DNA of 64,000 nt from Glutinoglossum americanum (taxonomy: Eukaryota; Ascomycota; Geoglossomycetes; Geoglossales; Geoglossaceae), in assembly GCA_020080175.1 (NCBI GenBank), contig JAGHQL010000081.1:50249-114248 (forward strand), given 5' to 3'. The position numbers were made by a program, and so were the translations under genes. Positions 53,974 through 64,000 of the stretch are shown one piece after another. Position 1 is the first letter of the stretch; the number at the start of each line of letters is the position of its first letter. The notes under the pieces were generated by a model. That model did not search any database and was not told the DNA's origin. It saw nothing but the letters and a program-made list of their open reading frames with translations.

Positions 53974-56121
53974 TACACCGATTTCCAAGACAGACCTCGC
54001 AACTGCACTTCTGGCTCAGAAGACCGCGAAGCTGCAGCTCGGTGTGCACGATTTCAACAAAGTGCTCGAAAGGTGAAGAGACGTGTGCTCGTTGGAGGCG
54101 AAGCTATCGTTCCAGAGCAGCTCCCGAGATCACTTCCTCACTTCCCCGCCTTTTGCCCTGCCACCCGGAAACTTTTCCTTTTCCTTTTCCCTTCACTGAT
54201 GCGCCGATAACGCACTGTCGTCCCTCACAGATTACCATTAAGAATCAAAACGCAAAAACCAACAACGCTCTATTGATACAACGACACGGTTGAGGTCGTG
54301 AGAGACTATATTGGAGAACAGACCGTTGAACCGCCTGCTACCCTCACAGGCAGGTTTCAAATCTACGCACTTAGCGAACAACAAGAAAAGCGGAACCCCA
54401 CTTCGTTCTCGCTTCAGCCACCGACAGCATCCCGTTGTGCAGCGATTGTGGCCTACCGTTCTTCGGAAACTAACATGCAACCAAGTTGGTCAACGAGAAC
54501 AGATGGTCAGTTCGCATCGATTCTTCACTGCTATGGAGCGGATAGGGCAACATGGTAAGAATCCTGCTTTTGCCGGCCCAATTGGGCTTTACACACACGG
54601 TCCGCGGTTCGTACGTCAAATAGTCGCCTCAAGACCGAATCTTATAACTCAATCGATCTTATCAGCCAGGGTTCTCTAATCGATCGGTCTGGGATTGGCC
54701 TGGGGTGCGATATGTTCGGTACTCTACGTATTGTATATCCTGCAGCATGACATGAAAGCGGAGGAATATAGTGTAGATAAGACCTTCCAGTGCGACATAT
54801 CACGGGTTCTGTCCATTTTCGCACCACCACCGAGCCTCAAACATCTCTGCCAATGCTGCCTCAATAACAGCCTCACACGCCTTCGAGGTAGCACGTACTT
54901 GCTGTCCGGCCAATTAAACCTAAAACCGTCCTATCCTCCAAGATCCCGCAATCACATCCAAAACCGGAACTCAGCGTCGTGGCGTCTTATCTCACCTCGT
55001 ATTCGCCAATTCCGCCATGCTTTGCAATCTGCCAAAACGGGAGGGGGCGCATGTTTCGAACCCAACGGCAAATTCAACGATCCTCTGATGGGAAACTTAT
55101 TTAAACGCCCGCTTTCGGTTGTTTTGTTGGGTCCTGCCCTATGCGTCGCCTGGGTGAGGTTGGGAAAAGAGACAAAATTATTTTTTTCTGAACATGCTCA
55201 TAGGAATAATGAGGGCATGCGTGATGCTCAATTTAAGCACGAACGGTTTTTTACACCCACTGGTTTGACCAATTGTCGTATTTATACACCCTTGTATCGG
55301 GATAATCTACCTTGCATGCGAACCCCTGCACAAAAAGAAAAATTCCCCGGCGTAACGCAAGGGAGATCCTCGAAGCTTTGTTGCCGCCATTCGAGGGGCC
55401 CTACGCAAACACGGGAACGCCAGAATAAGATTGAGGCCTGCGAAGTGGTTTTACGCTTTTGTAATTCGTCTTTTGTTTTTTTTACGCTTAGGATGTCTCC
55501 TGAGCTATCATGGGCGTGCTACGCCCATCTAACCACAGCTATCCATCTCCTCAATAAGCTTGCCCCTGATAGAGGAATAGAATCCCACTTCCAATGCATG
55601 TATGAGGCAGACGGAAATAGGCGGTTCAAGTGAACAGGAGATAGAGATAAAAAGGGAGACCCAGCCCAAAGCCCTAGAGTCCTTTACCCAATGGGAGGAC
55701 TGAAATATCAGCGGACTGCCTTGCCGTGGGAAGCAGAGAAAAGAGGAAAGCTGCCGTAGATGCGCTATGAAAGACCATGTATGAAGGCCAGCAGCGGACC
55801 CAGTCTTCATTGCGCTGATTCTGATGATAAACGCAGAGAGCGCCGGAGAGAATTTTCAGGGAGGTGCAAAGCGCAAGGCACAACCTCATTGCTGTACTGT
55901 CGAGACCGAAAATAAACACTAAAAAATACCTCCGTGGCATTAAAAATGTGGGCATTGCCGATGCGATCCATGCAAGTATAGACAGAGAAAATAGAAAAGG
56001 AAATACGGTGTTTATGGAGAATGCAGGGTTTAAAGGAGATCTTCGGGGTGACGGATGGTTGAACAAAAGTCAGAGAGTTAGGGTATACAAAGAATTGAAA
56101 TTTGTACTGGGTGGTAGGACT
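53974..56121. other. Upstream region of glycogenin, with one long unassigned frame
   Basis: About 2.1 kb between two minus-strand genes. It starts with a CT-rich tract (54173-54197), suggestive of the glycogenin promoter. The plus-strand frame 54752-55633 is listed separately. The remainder shows nothing recognisable. Confidence 0.5.
54752..55633 (+). CDS. Unrecognised open reading frame, possible orphan gene
   Basis: A plus-strand frame of 293 codons from ATG to stop, open for 312 codons without an intron. I do not recognise the product. It is basic, Cys- and Arg-rich, with no clear signal peptide, repeated motif or domain. A short hydrophobic stretch (LSVVLLGPALCVAWV) sits near the middle. 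The codon choice looks mixed, and the opposite strand has no gene to explain it as a shadow. It could be a lineage-specific gene, part of the glycogenin leader read backward, or chance. I give it low confidence. Confidence 0.2.
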   Translation: MKAEEYSVDKTFQCDISRVLSIFAPPPSLKHLCQCCLNNSLTRLRGSTYLLSGQLNLKPSYPPRSRNHIQNRNSASWRLISPRIRQFRHALQSAKTGGGACFEPNGKFNDPLMGNLFKRPLSVVLLGPALCVAWVRLGKETKLFFSEHAHRNNEGMRDAQFKHERFFTPTGLTNCRIYTPLYRDNLPCMRTPAQKEKFPGVTQGRSSKLCCRHSRGPTQTRERQNKIEACEVVLRFCNSSFVFFTLRMSPELSWACYAHLTTAIHLLNKLAPDRGIESHFQCMYEADGNRRFK

Positions 56122-57521
56122 CTAAACGTCTTCCACAAATCTTGAAGCCTTTGAGCCATCCTCAGATGGGTGTGAACGCCCTAAGCCATCTCGGAATGGT
56201 CGAAGTGGTCGGCCTTGTAAAGATTCGCGAGTAGGGCTATGGCTAATCACCGGTGTTCTTGCTGGGCTCGGGCGCGTGGCTATTATCGTTCCGCTGCCCC
56301 CAAGCCCACCTCTATCACCAGACGGCCCAGCACCATAAGGATCGTGTGGGCCACCAAGAGTCTCCTTGTCGTATCCACCACCGAACCCATCGCCGCCGCC
56401 ACCACCCAGAACAGATGGGATTTTTCGTCCGGAAACCTTGTAGAATCTTTTTTCCCCGGACGATGTAGCCTCGGATGTTTCCACCTGCGGCGGTGCCGGT
56501 CGAAAGCGCTTCAGAAGTCCAGCCAGCCCAAACCACGAACCAGAAAGATCGCTTGAGGGACCACCAGTTACGGCTGGCTCCATAGTATGACGACGTAATT
56601 TTGCTTTTTTCGATCGAATGATTAAGAGCACTAGAATTAAAATAAGGGCAACACCAGCTAGACCACCAACTAGGCCCCCGATGACAGCCGGCTCCCGAAT
56701 ACCCGGGCCCGTCCCAGATCCAGAGCCTGCTCCTGATGTAGGAGTACTACTTGCACCAGAATTTCCAGGCCCTCCGCCACCAAACCCATTACCGGAGGAT
56801 GCAGTGGAACTAGAGGATCCTGTATCCGTCGAGCTAGCAGCCGAAGTTTCTGTTGAGGTAATGCAGATTGTGGGAGAGATATTGGTCGAGTTTAATGAAG
56901 TGGTGAATGTTCCCGTTGTGGAATTGGAAAAGGTAGTAGTAGTGCTATTACAAAATCCTGTATATGTTCGTGTTAGCAATAATCCGGAAACACGCTGCGC
57001 TGTCAATGCTCACCTGAGCTAGTCGAATTCCCAAATGAAGAGAAGTTAGAGGAAGCAGTCGGAGATATTGTCGGCGGTGATGTTGTCGTGAACGGATAAG
57101 CCGGAACGGTCGGAAGAGTGAAAGTAGGGAATGCGGGGACGGAAGGCACAGTCGGAAGCTGAGGGCTAGGATCGGACGATACTGTCGATGAGGCATCCGC
57201 TGCCTGGGTACTAGCAGTATCAGCCACAGCCACAACCACAGTGACGGCATCTGTGGGTGCTGCTGGAGAATCCTGAGCAATCCGGCGGTTTAGTCCCCAA
57301 TGCCGAGCTCCAATCGCGTCCGCTCGATCGACATAAACATCCTTCACCACATGAGGAGTTCGATATTGACGTTCCACGAAATGAAGATCTCCACGTTCCA
57401 TGCCTTCATCGTCATCGGAGCTCGCCATATGTGACTTGATGCTGCTGCTGCCATCGCCGCCTCCGATTGCGCCACGCCTAGCAGCCCTAGATAACCTCTG
57501 CCTCTTTAAGGGATGCTCCAT
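56122..57521 (-). CDS. Ser/Thr-rich single-pass membrane protein (Mid2/WSC-like architecture)
   Basis: Fungal membrane protein of unknown function, 447 residues from exons 57014-57521 and 56122-56957. The N-terminus is basic and lacks a classic signal peptide (MEHPLKRQRLSRAARRG), followed by FVERQYRTPHVVKDVYVDR. A Ser/Thr/Pro-rich stretch (about 95-245) would be heavily O-glycosylated if extracellular. It includes CNSTTTTFSNSTT and CITSTETSAASS. One transmembrane helix at about 256-282 (AVIGGLVGGLAGVALILILV) is followed by a basic stop (RSKKAKLRR), then a Gly/Pro-rich cytosolic tail. This layout resembles Mid2-type wall sensors and other fungal GGI/GVA-helix proteins, but orthology is not shown. 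The N-terminal basic part is unusual for a surface sensor. Confidence 0.8.
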
Positions 57522-59203
57522 TTTCGTTACTGGTGTGACAACCAGTGTATGCTAATGCTACCGATGGGGATGCATACACGTCGTCGAAAGGTCGTAAGAA
57601 TAATGAATGTCGAAAAGCCAAGATCAACCGGTTCTCTGCGGAGCCAGTTGCCGGTAAAATTTTTGGATTTCTTCTGAACGTAGGACTGTCTCGCAGGCCG
57701 TTTGTTTAACTTTTAAAGAGTGTTGAGGTCAAAACCAAAGCAGACCAAAGAATGTGATTGGCTATTCAAGGGATTGACCGGATGTCAAGAAGCGGACGTT
57801 CTCGCTGGGCCAAGTGCAGACGCTATTCGATAGCTCTGATTGTCCTCGGTTCAAAGGAGTGTAGGGTTTTACTGGAAACGCGAATAAAAGCTGTTCCGGA
57901 AAACACCCCATCAGCAAACAATTACCCTACTTGATTGAAGACCGGATGTACGGAAGCTTGTCATAATCGAAATCTAAAGTTTCGGGAGACTCACAGCTGA
58001 TCTATCATGGAGATACCCTGCTGACTGGACTGACAGTAAGGCCCACCGTTCAATCTGACTTTGTCGTGAAAGAGCGTTGACAATTCGGATATGCGCGACC
58101 GAATGTCATTCGTGCTGAGAGCGTGGCTCAATTCACTCTTCACACTCTTCTGTCGACTTCCACCTTTGCACGGCAGTAGCACGTACAATGTGCGGGTGAA
58201 AGAAGACAGACTGCGAACGAGGGCATGCAGAGTTGAAGAGGGCGACAACGTTGTACGTGACCAATGCTAGTGCAGAATTGAATTGAGATGGGACGAATCG
58301 CGCGTGTGTTCCTGCATCGGCTAACTAAAACCAAACGTTTGCTGCAAGACGGCTGAAACGGAAATTGACGAAACTGAGTGAAATTACACTCCAGGCGCCA
58401 CACGCACCGCTGGGAAAAGACCACCAAACCTCAATCAAAAGGGCGAATCAATCAGAATACCAGGACAAGAATGTCGTGAGGCTCGCTCGATCAAAACTAC
58501 ATCATCAGATCTAACTAGCCCTGTCAGAACCTATTTAGGACTTTTTCTAGAGCGCTTCTTTACATTGCGATCGTCATAGTCTCGTTGATGAGTCGCGAGC
58601 CTGCAGGTTTCCTAACGTAATCTCCCTCGCCATCTAGCGTCTACAGAGCGGATTCTAGCCCTCGAAGCCCTTCTCGACCCTGAAGCAGCCGAGAACCCTG
58701 GCGTTATATTGCTTAGTGGTGGTGCACTTGAGAATTGTCCGAGATGAACGCCAAGATATATGCACCCCGTATGTATGTACGGACTATTCTGGAGGCGTAC
58801 CATGTATCCGGCAACGCGTGTAGGTGCTCTACATATGTCCTCCGCACAAAGGCGTAGGACTAAAATGACTTGCGTTTGTGTTCCTAAATAATCCGTGCCC
58901 TACCTAAACGTGACTCTGCAACGGTAATCGTTCGCCTGTTGCGCAACAGCTCAAAATCCAAAAATATGTTGCCACGAGATAGATAACGGTATGTCAATGT
59001 TATTTTTGGGATTGCCCGTCAAACGATTCTGCAAAGACTTGCGCCTCATTGGTGTGGGAAGAGAGTTACCGAGATGGGTAATTTTGAGTGCACCAACTAC
59101 AGGTGGGCATTTTACTCTGGTCGCCCTAACCAGTCATCGTGTTATTCCCAGACCTCACAGCACCAGCCTCTGCAACCAACGTAATTATACCTTCATTTCC
59201 GAC
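57522..59203. other. Divergent intergenic region Mid2-like / TPT1
   Basis: About 1.7 kb between divergent starts. No gene, tRNA or repeat recognised. An in-frame extension of TPT1 upstream to 58991 is possible but looks non-coding. Confidence 0.5.
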
Positions 59204-60210
59204 ATGTCTTCTCGCCACAGAGGCAGTGGTCGGGGAGATGGACGAGGTGATGAGAAGTCCAGGGTAATTACTATATCGAAGGCTCTAAGCTGGATTCTAC
59301 GACATGGCGCACAAAAAGAGGGACTCAAATTAGACCCTGCCGGCTATGCCAACGTTGAGAAGCTCGTATGTCCTTCATCTACAGAGCATGGGTCATGAGA
59401 AACTAACGATTTTAAACCTAGCTTGCGTGGCACAAGTTGAAATCGCTGGGGGTCACTTTGGAGGAACTGAGGGTGGTGGTTGCCGAGAACGACAAGCAGC
59501 GCTTTTCGTTGATTCCGAATCCCGAATTTAATACCACATCAGAGGCAGATGAACAACCAACGGCCAATGAAGACGACCCACTGGTTTGGCGTAGTCGCGC
59601 GTCCCCGTTGCCCCTAGTTTCCAACCCCTCTGCCTGGCTTATCCGCGCCAACCAGGGTCACTCTATCACCCTCGAATCATCCTCTCTACTAAGCCCTATA
59701 ACTAGGGACTCCCTCGATATGCCCGAGACAGTCTTGCATGGCACTTTCTACGGCGCTTGGCCTGCCATTCTAGACAGCGGCGGGATGTCAAGAATGGACC
59801 GCAATCACATGCATTTTGCTGCGGGTGTGCCAGGTCAAGATTCTGGCGTCATATCAGGAATGCGTGCGGATGCACAAATACTGATATACGTTGATATTAG
59901 GCGTGCATTAGATGCAGGACTAAAGTTCTGGAGGAGCGATAACGGAGTCATCCTTACCGAAGGCGATGGGGAGGGTATGTTGCCAATAGAGTTCTTTACA
60001 ATGGTTGTGGATAGGAAGAGGGGCGTCACGCTTTGGGAAGATGGAAGCGTAGTCAGCGATCTGTCAGAGGGATTGAAGGAGATGTCGTTGCCGAGAGGCA
60101 AAGGAAGAGGGCCCCGTGGAAGAAGGGGACGAGGAGGGAAATCTGGTGATAGCTCAAGCTCTCGTAGCGGAGACAAGCAGGGTATCGGAGCAACTAACCT
60201 TAAAGAATAG
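59204..60210 (+). CDS. TPT1: tRNA 2'-phosphotransferase
   Basis: Final enzyme of tRNA splicing: it transfers the splice-junction 2'-phosphate to NAD+. Exons 59204-59365 and 59422-60210 give 316 residues. The N-terminus is Arg/Gly/Asp-rich. Family motifs follow: SKALSWILRHGAQKEGLKLD, GYANVEKLLAWHKLK (made by the splice), ENDKQRFSLIP, WLIRANQGHSI, the ETVLHGTFYGAWPAIL block with SGGMSRMDRNHMHFA, and MRADAQILIYVD. The C-terminal tail is Arg/Gly-rich (RGKGRGPRGRRGRGG), likely RNA-binding. A variable insert (about residues 95-125) separates the N-lobe from IRANQGH. The upstream frame could add about 70 residues from 58991, but they look unrelated to the family. Confidence 0.94.
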
Positions 60211-60784
60211 ATAAATGATTACATGATTCGAGCTGTTACGCCTAACCATTCATTATGTCTGGGTACTAGACTTGAAATAACCGATATTTCTTTGAGGATA
60301 GCTTCTTGAATACCAACGGCTTTTACTTTATTTACCTGAATACCACGAAATTTTACCAGAGTGCCACGCAAATCCACACGCAAAACATTATCGACATCGT
60401 GGGTCATATCTAGGGATCTAGGGAGGGGCCCCATCATCATATGCTAACCCCCGAGGACCATCAGGGACTCCCATAGCCGCGATTGAGAATGGAAAGAAGA
60501 GAGAGGAAAGAAACATAGCATTTAGTAAAGCGACCACAGTATGAGTAATTATTAAAACAAAAAAACGCCATAGTGAAGTTAATATGGGATTGGTCTAGAG
60601 TTGATAGGGGTCGGGATTCTAGAAAAAAGGAGAATAACTTTGGCCTCGCAAATTTTTATGCATCTTTCATAATTCGCTAAGCAACCTATGAGCCTTTTTG
60701 CTATCACCTGCTCCCTATCCCGGGATAACCCTTCCATCGTCGAAGAAGTAGGCCAACTGACATTACTGTCCACGATCACGACAC
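60211..60784. other. Intergenic TPT1 to GT90
   Basis: 574 bases, AT-rich; holds the TPT1 3' end and GT90 promoter. Nothing else seen. Confidence 0.5.
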
Positions 60785-63700
60785 ATGCTTAGCCTTCTAC
60801 CCCGTTTCTTCCTCTTGCCTGTCCCACCTCTCACCTTTTCACTATTTGCATGCACAACGATAACCGCTCTTCTCAAACCGTCAGCGCATGAGCTTCTCAT
60901 CAGCGCGGTCTCATGGACCCTAATCTGGGTCTATGCTGTTCTAAGATGCGGGAATGGGTATACAGATGAGCGTGAAAGAGGTGGTGACGGGCTGGCGAGA
61001 CGCTTGAGTTGGACTGCTGGAGGGTTTCTCCTATTGGGAAGTATCTGTGAAAAAGCCGCTGGAGGCGGGGCGGCGTCACGGTGGACCAAGGTATGCGGTT
61101 TTCGTCGATTTGGCCTACCGTAAACCTGGGAGATGTCCTTCGAGTAGTTTAGGCATAGGGGAAAAGCTCAGACTAATTGTGGTCGAGGAATATATAGGCA
61201 TTCTTTCCCTTTGCGATATTTCTTTATCGATATTTAAATTTGATCGACTATTTTTCCAAAAGTGGCACAAAGGCAGCAACATCAAACAGAGAAACGCCAA
61301 CTCGAAGCGAATCCAAATATCTTATTGTTATCACATCATGGGTCTCCTTCTTGGTACTGGCACAGCCATTCGTTACCTTTCCTGGGGTCGTCCTAGGTCT
61401 CTGCAACATCGTCCTGACCACGTTGGCTTACTCTCTACTAGAGCAAGTACCCTTGAATGCTGGAGATGGCGATTCAGAGGCAACCCCAGCGACTGTGTCG
61501 GCCAATGGCTCAATCTCTCGTTTACGGAGATCAACGTCCAATGTGTCAAATCAAGCCTCCAACGCATCGCTGAGAGATGTAGCGGCAACTCTGGCAGTGG
61601 GATCTTCTGTTGCAGCGTTCTTGTTTGAGCCTTTGCGGATGGATGCGCGGTCATTTTATAGAGTGATATTGTATGAAGCTGGCCCTGATTGGAAGACAGC
61701 TTATCAGCGCTTTGACTTAGCTGCGCTATTAATTTCCTCCCTGGTCGGATGTTTGAGGGGAGTCTTAGTACTTGAGATGGTAAGTCGGAGACCCCCCACC
61801 TGTGTTTTCACACTATCAGAACCCGCGCCGCCGCTAGAGAATCTTCAATGGCACGACCGGCTATCTTTTTGGCTGATAACGTTCGGAGGTAAAACTTAGC
61901 TAACCGTTTAAATGAACTCCTTAGATTCGAAAACGAGGAGCAATTGGCGTTGCATTCGTTGACACGGGTGGCGCATTGTGCGCGAGCTTGACTGTGGCAA
62001 TGTCCGCATTAAAAGTTTTTCTCACTCTCCTATGGGCTTCGACGACTTATATCTTCATCCGAGATTCACATCGCGCAGGGGAGCATTCAACATACGGGTA
62101 TTCATTTTCGCCGAGAGGGAAAATCTTAGGGCGATTGCTGTTTTGTCTCGCAATTGTCATTATTATCAAATTAACAACACTATATCTACAACAACATCAG
62201 CCAGTCAACCCAAGATCGGAATCACAACTACCAACCGCAATACCTCCCAATTCCTCGTCCACTCATCCCATCACCAAGCTTCTTAATGATGCGGAAGTGG
62301 AGTTTAAACAAGTGAGGTCGAAGCAATCAAAATCCCTCTCTGAGGCAGTCGCCGAATACAGGAATCGATATAAAACCCCACCTCCACCATATTTTGACAA
62401 GTGGTACGAATTTGCGAGGAGTAGAAACGTCCAGCTCATTGACGAGTATGATACCATCTACCATTCTCTGATGCCTTTCTGGGCACTGGAGCCGGCAACT
62501 ATCAGAGCTAGGGCTAGAGAATCCTTGGGTTTCGATAACGCTTTCATCCCCATGTTGATACGGGATGGGCAGGTAGTTAAGATCGAGGGTGGATCCGAGT
62601 GGCAGCAGCAGGCCACTCTAGGAATGGTTAAGGATTTCGTTCAGTTTCTGCCGGACATGGACATTGCGCTGAATATCCACGATGAGCCGCGAGTCGTCAT
62701 CCCGCAGGGTGATTTGGCAAAACTAGTGACGATCGCCAAGGACAAAACTATGCCCGCCGCCTTTGCTAATGCCAAACCCCGAAACTCATTTTCTTCCCGT
62801 CCCAAAGATGTCAATGACGGCCGGAGGATTGTTGAGTTCAAGACTACGAGATTCGTAAGATCGGCTCATCAGCCGACCTGGCCACATTCAAGACAGTCAT
62901 GCTCGCTAGAGAGCCCTGCGCGGGGAGTTGGCGATGATACTCCAGACGACTACAGCGTATATGCTTTAGGCGAGCTGGGCTTTGTTGCTAATCAGACCGC
63001 CTTCTCCGACATCTGCAATTCACCGTCTCTAAGGGAGACTTTCGGGTTCTTTGACCGCCCAAATGCCTTCAACATTGCGCAGGAACTCTTTCCCGTCTTC
63101 TCACAGAGCAAGATAAGCAGTTTCCAGGACATCCTGTATCCGAGCCCTTGGTACTGGTTTGACAAGGTGCCATACGACGAGTCAATGGACATGGATTGGA
63201 GCCTGAAAGCGAACAAGATGTACTGGCGAGGCTCAACAACAGGTGGGTTCAGCAGAAATGGCGGGTGGAGACGTCAACACCGACAGCGGCTCGTAAGACG
63301 CATTAACGCAAACGACAATGCAAATATCCTAGTGAATTCCACCACAGAATGGAAGCCCAAGGAGGTGAAACGCGCTGACTATAATGGCCTCTTCGACGTC
63401 CACTTCTCCCATATCGGCCAATGCGACCCAGCCGACTGTGACGAACAAAGAGAGTTCTTCACCATCGCCGACCCAGCTGGCCAGCAGGACGCCTGGGCCT
63501 CCCGCCACCTCCTCGACATCGATGGCAACGCCTTCAGCGGACGCTTTTACGCCTTCCTAAAGAGCAAGAGCCTCGTGTTCAAGATGTCAGTGTTTCGGGA
63601 GTGGCATATGGAGTGGCTTAGGCCATGGGTCCACTACATCCCGTTGAGCTTGAAGGGCGATGAATGGTTGGAGGCTATGAGGCATTTTGCGAACGATGAG

Positions 63701-64000
63701 GACGGGATGGCTAACGGGATGAAGGTTGCGATGGCGGGGAGAGAATGGGCCGGGAAAGTGCTGAGGAACGAGGATTTGGAGGTTTGGTTTTTTAGGCTGT
63801 TGCTGGAGTAAGTTGACCCCCTTTTATTTCTCTGGTTTTCACGTTACCATCCCGGCTTTGACCCAACGATGGGTGCCTCGGGAACCCCCTTAACTGCCCT
63901 CTCCTTCTCTCCTTCCTGGGTCCCCGCCGCGGCCGCCGCTCGCCACCCGCACACGCCCAGCGACGTAACGAACGGTAGATCGGAGTAGACCAGGTATGAA
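60785..64000 (+). CDS. GT90 / CAP10-family glycosyltransferase, 3' end outside window
   Basis: Membrane-bound glycosyltransferase of the CAP10 (GT90) family, which includes fungal xylosyl- and glucosyl-transferases of the Golgi. Exons 60785-61090, 61273-61779 and 61925-63807 give at least 898 residues. The N-terminal about 300 residues hold several membrane helices (RFFLLPVPPLTFSLFACTT, YLIVITSWVSFLVLAQPF, RLLFCLAIVIIIKLTTLYL). The luminal CAP10 domain has PPPYFDKWYEFARSRNVQLI, DIALNIHDEPRVV, the FGFFDRPNAFNIAQELFPVF block, SSFQDILYPSPWYW, and ANKMYWRGSTTGGF. Then come HLLDIDGNAFSGRFYAFLKS and KMSVFREWHMEWLRPWVHY. A TAA at 63809 follows GAG, but the donor GTAAGT at 63808 is strong and family members continue past LLLE. 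An acceptor at 63992-63993 would give E-Y-E onward, so I infer the gene continues beyond base 64000. The 61091-61272 intron is long and less certain. Confidence 0.88.

Noticed and set aside
55045-55075. Possible tRNA T-arm (TTTCGAACCC)
   Set aside because: Flanking bases do not pair into a T-stem and no acceptor or anticodon arm is found.
63809-63811. TAA as the true stop of the GT90 gene
   Set aside because: It lies in a strong GTAAGT donor and family members extend further; kept as an alternative only.
1-64000. Secondary-metabolite cluster, CRISPR array, prophage or toxin-antitoxin system
   Set aside because: No PKS, NRPS, terpene cyclase or cluster transporter; no regularly spaced repeats; genes are spliced eukaryotic housekeeping genes.

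Overview
This window is nuclear DNA of a filamentous ascomycete (Pezizomycotina). Short GT-AG introns of about 45-110 bases with CTAAC/CTGAC-like branch sites occur in almost every gene. The gene set also fits: a fungal FIT/Scs3 protein, a Set3-complex Hos4-like ankyrin protein, a GID4/VID24-family receptor, a CENP-B-type regulator, a GT90/CAP10 glycosyltransferase, glycogenin and a Ser/Thr-rich Mid2-like membrane protein. Genus and class cannot be fixed from sequence reading alone. There is no plasmid, phage, CRISPR array or intact transposon. Exon joins below were worked out by hand from frame, splice sites and family conservation.

Layout. 0.1-4.1 kb: 3' part of a mannose-6-phosphate-receptor-homology protein (+), a small BTB/POZ protein (-), FIT/Scs3 (-). 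4.5-16.7 kb: cytosolic PheRS beta subunit (-), PP2A scaffold subunit A (+), EFM4 (+), an NNT1/EFM7-like methyltransferase (-), cysteine dioxygenase (-), the translation GTPase Rbg1/DRG1 (+). 18.5-31.3 kb: CENP-B-type DNA-binding protein (+), PXA-domain protein (-), F-box/LRR protein with a CaaX-like end (+), Par14/PIN4 parvulin (-), ALKBH6 (+), polyprenol reductase Dfg10/SRD5A3 (-). 32-49.8 kb: Hos4-like (+), ribosomal protein eS12 (+), GID4-like (-), D-galactonate dehydratase (+), SEA4/MIOS (-), EFG1 (+), nucleoside hydrolase (+). 51.4-64 kb: glycogenin (-), an unassigned 293-codon frame (+), Mid2-like protein (-), tRNA 2'-phosphotransferase TPT1 (+), and a GT90 enzyme running off the right edge (+).

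An unusual share of the genes serve translation: PheRS, EFM4 and the NNT1/EFM7-like enzyme, Rbg1, eS12, EFG1 and TPT1. Others serve nutrient signalling and carbon storage: SEA4 (TORC1 control), GID4-like (ubiquitin ligase receptor), PP2A-A, glycogenin, D-galactonate dehydratase. These are ordinary chromosomal neighbours with alternating strands, not an operon or a recognisable secondary-metabolite cluster.

I did not find a clearly new multi-gene system. The most noteworthy signals are structural. They are an extremely fragmented DRG1 gene (16 exons for 367 residues, some of 11-12 bases), 8- and 13-base microexons elsewhere, three GC-AG introns, an eS12 first exon that is only the ATG, stop-free in-frame introns that naive gene calling would retain, a CaaX-ended F-box protein, and duplicated Tyr-containing repeats in glycogenin.
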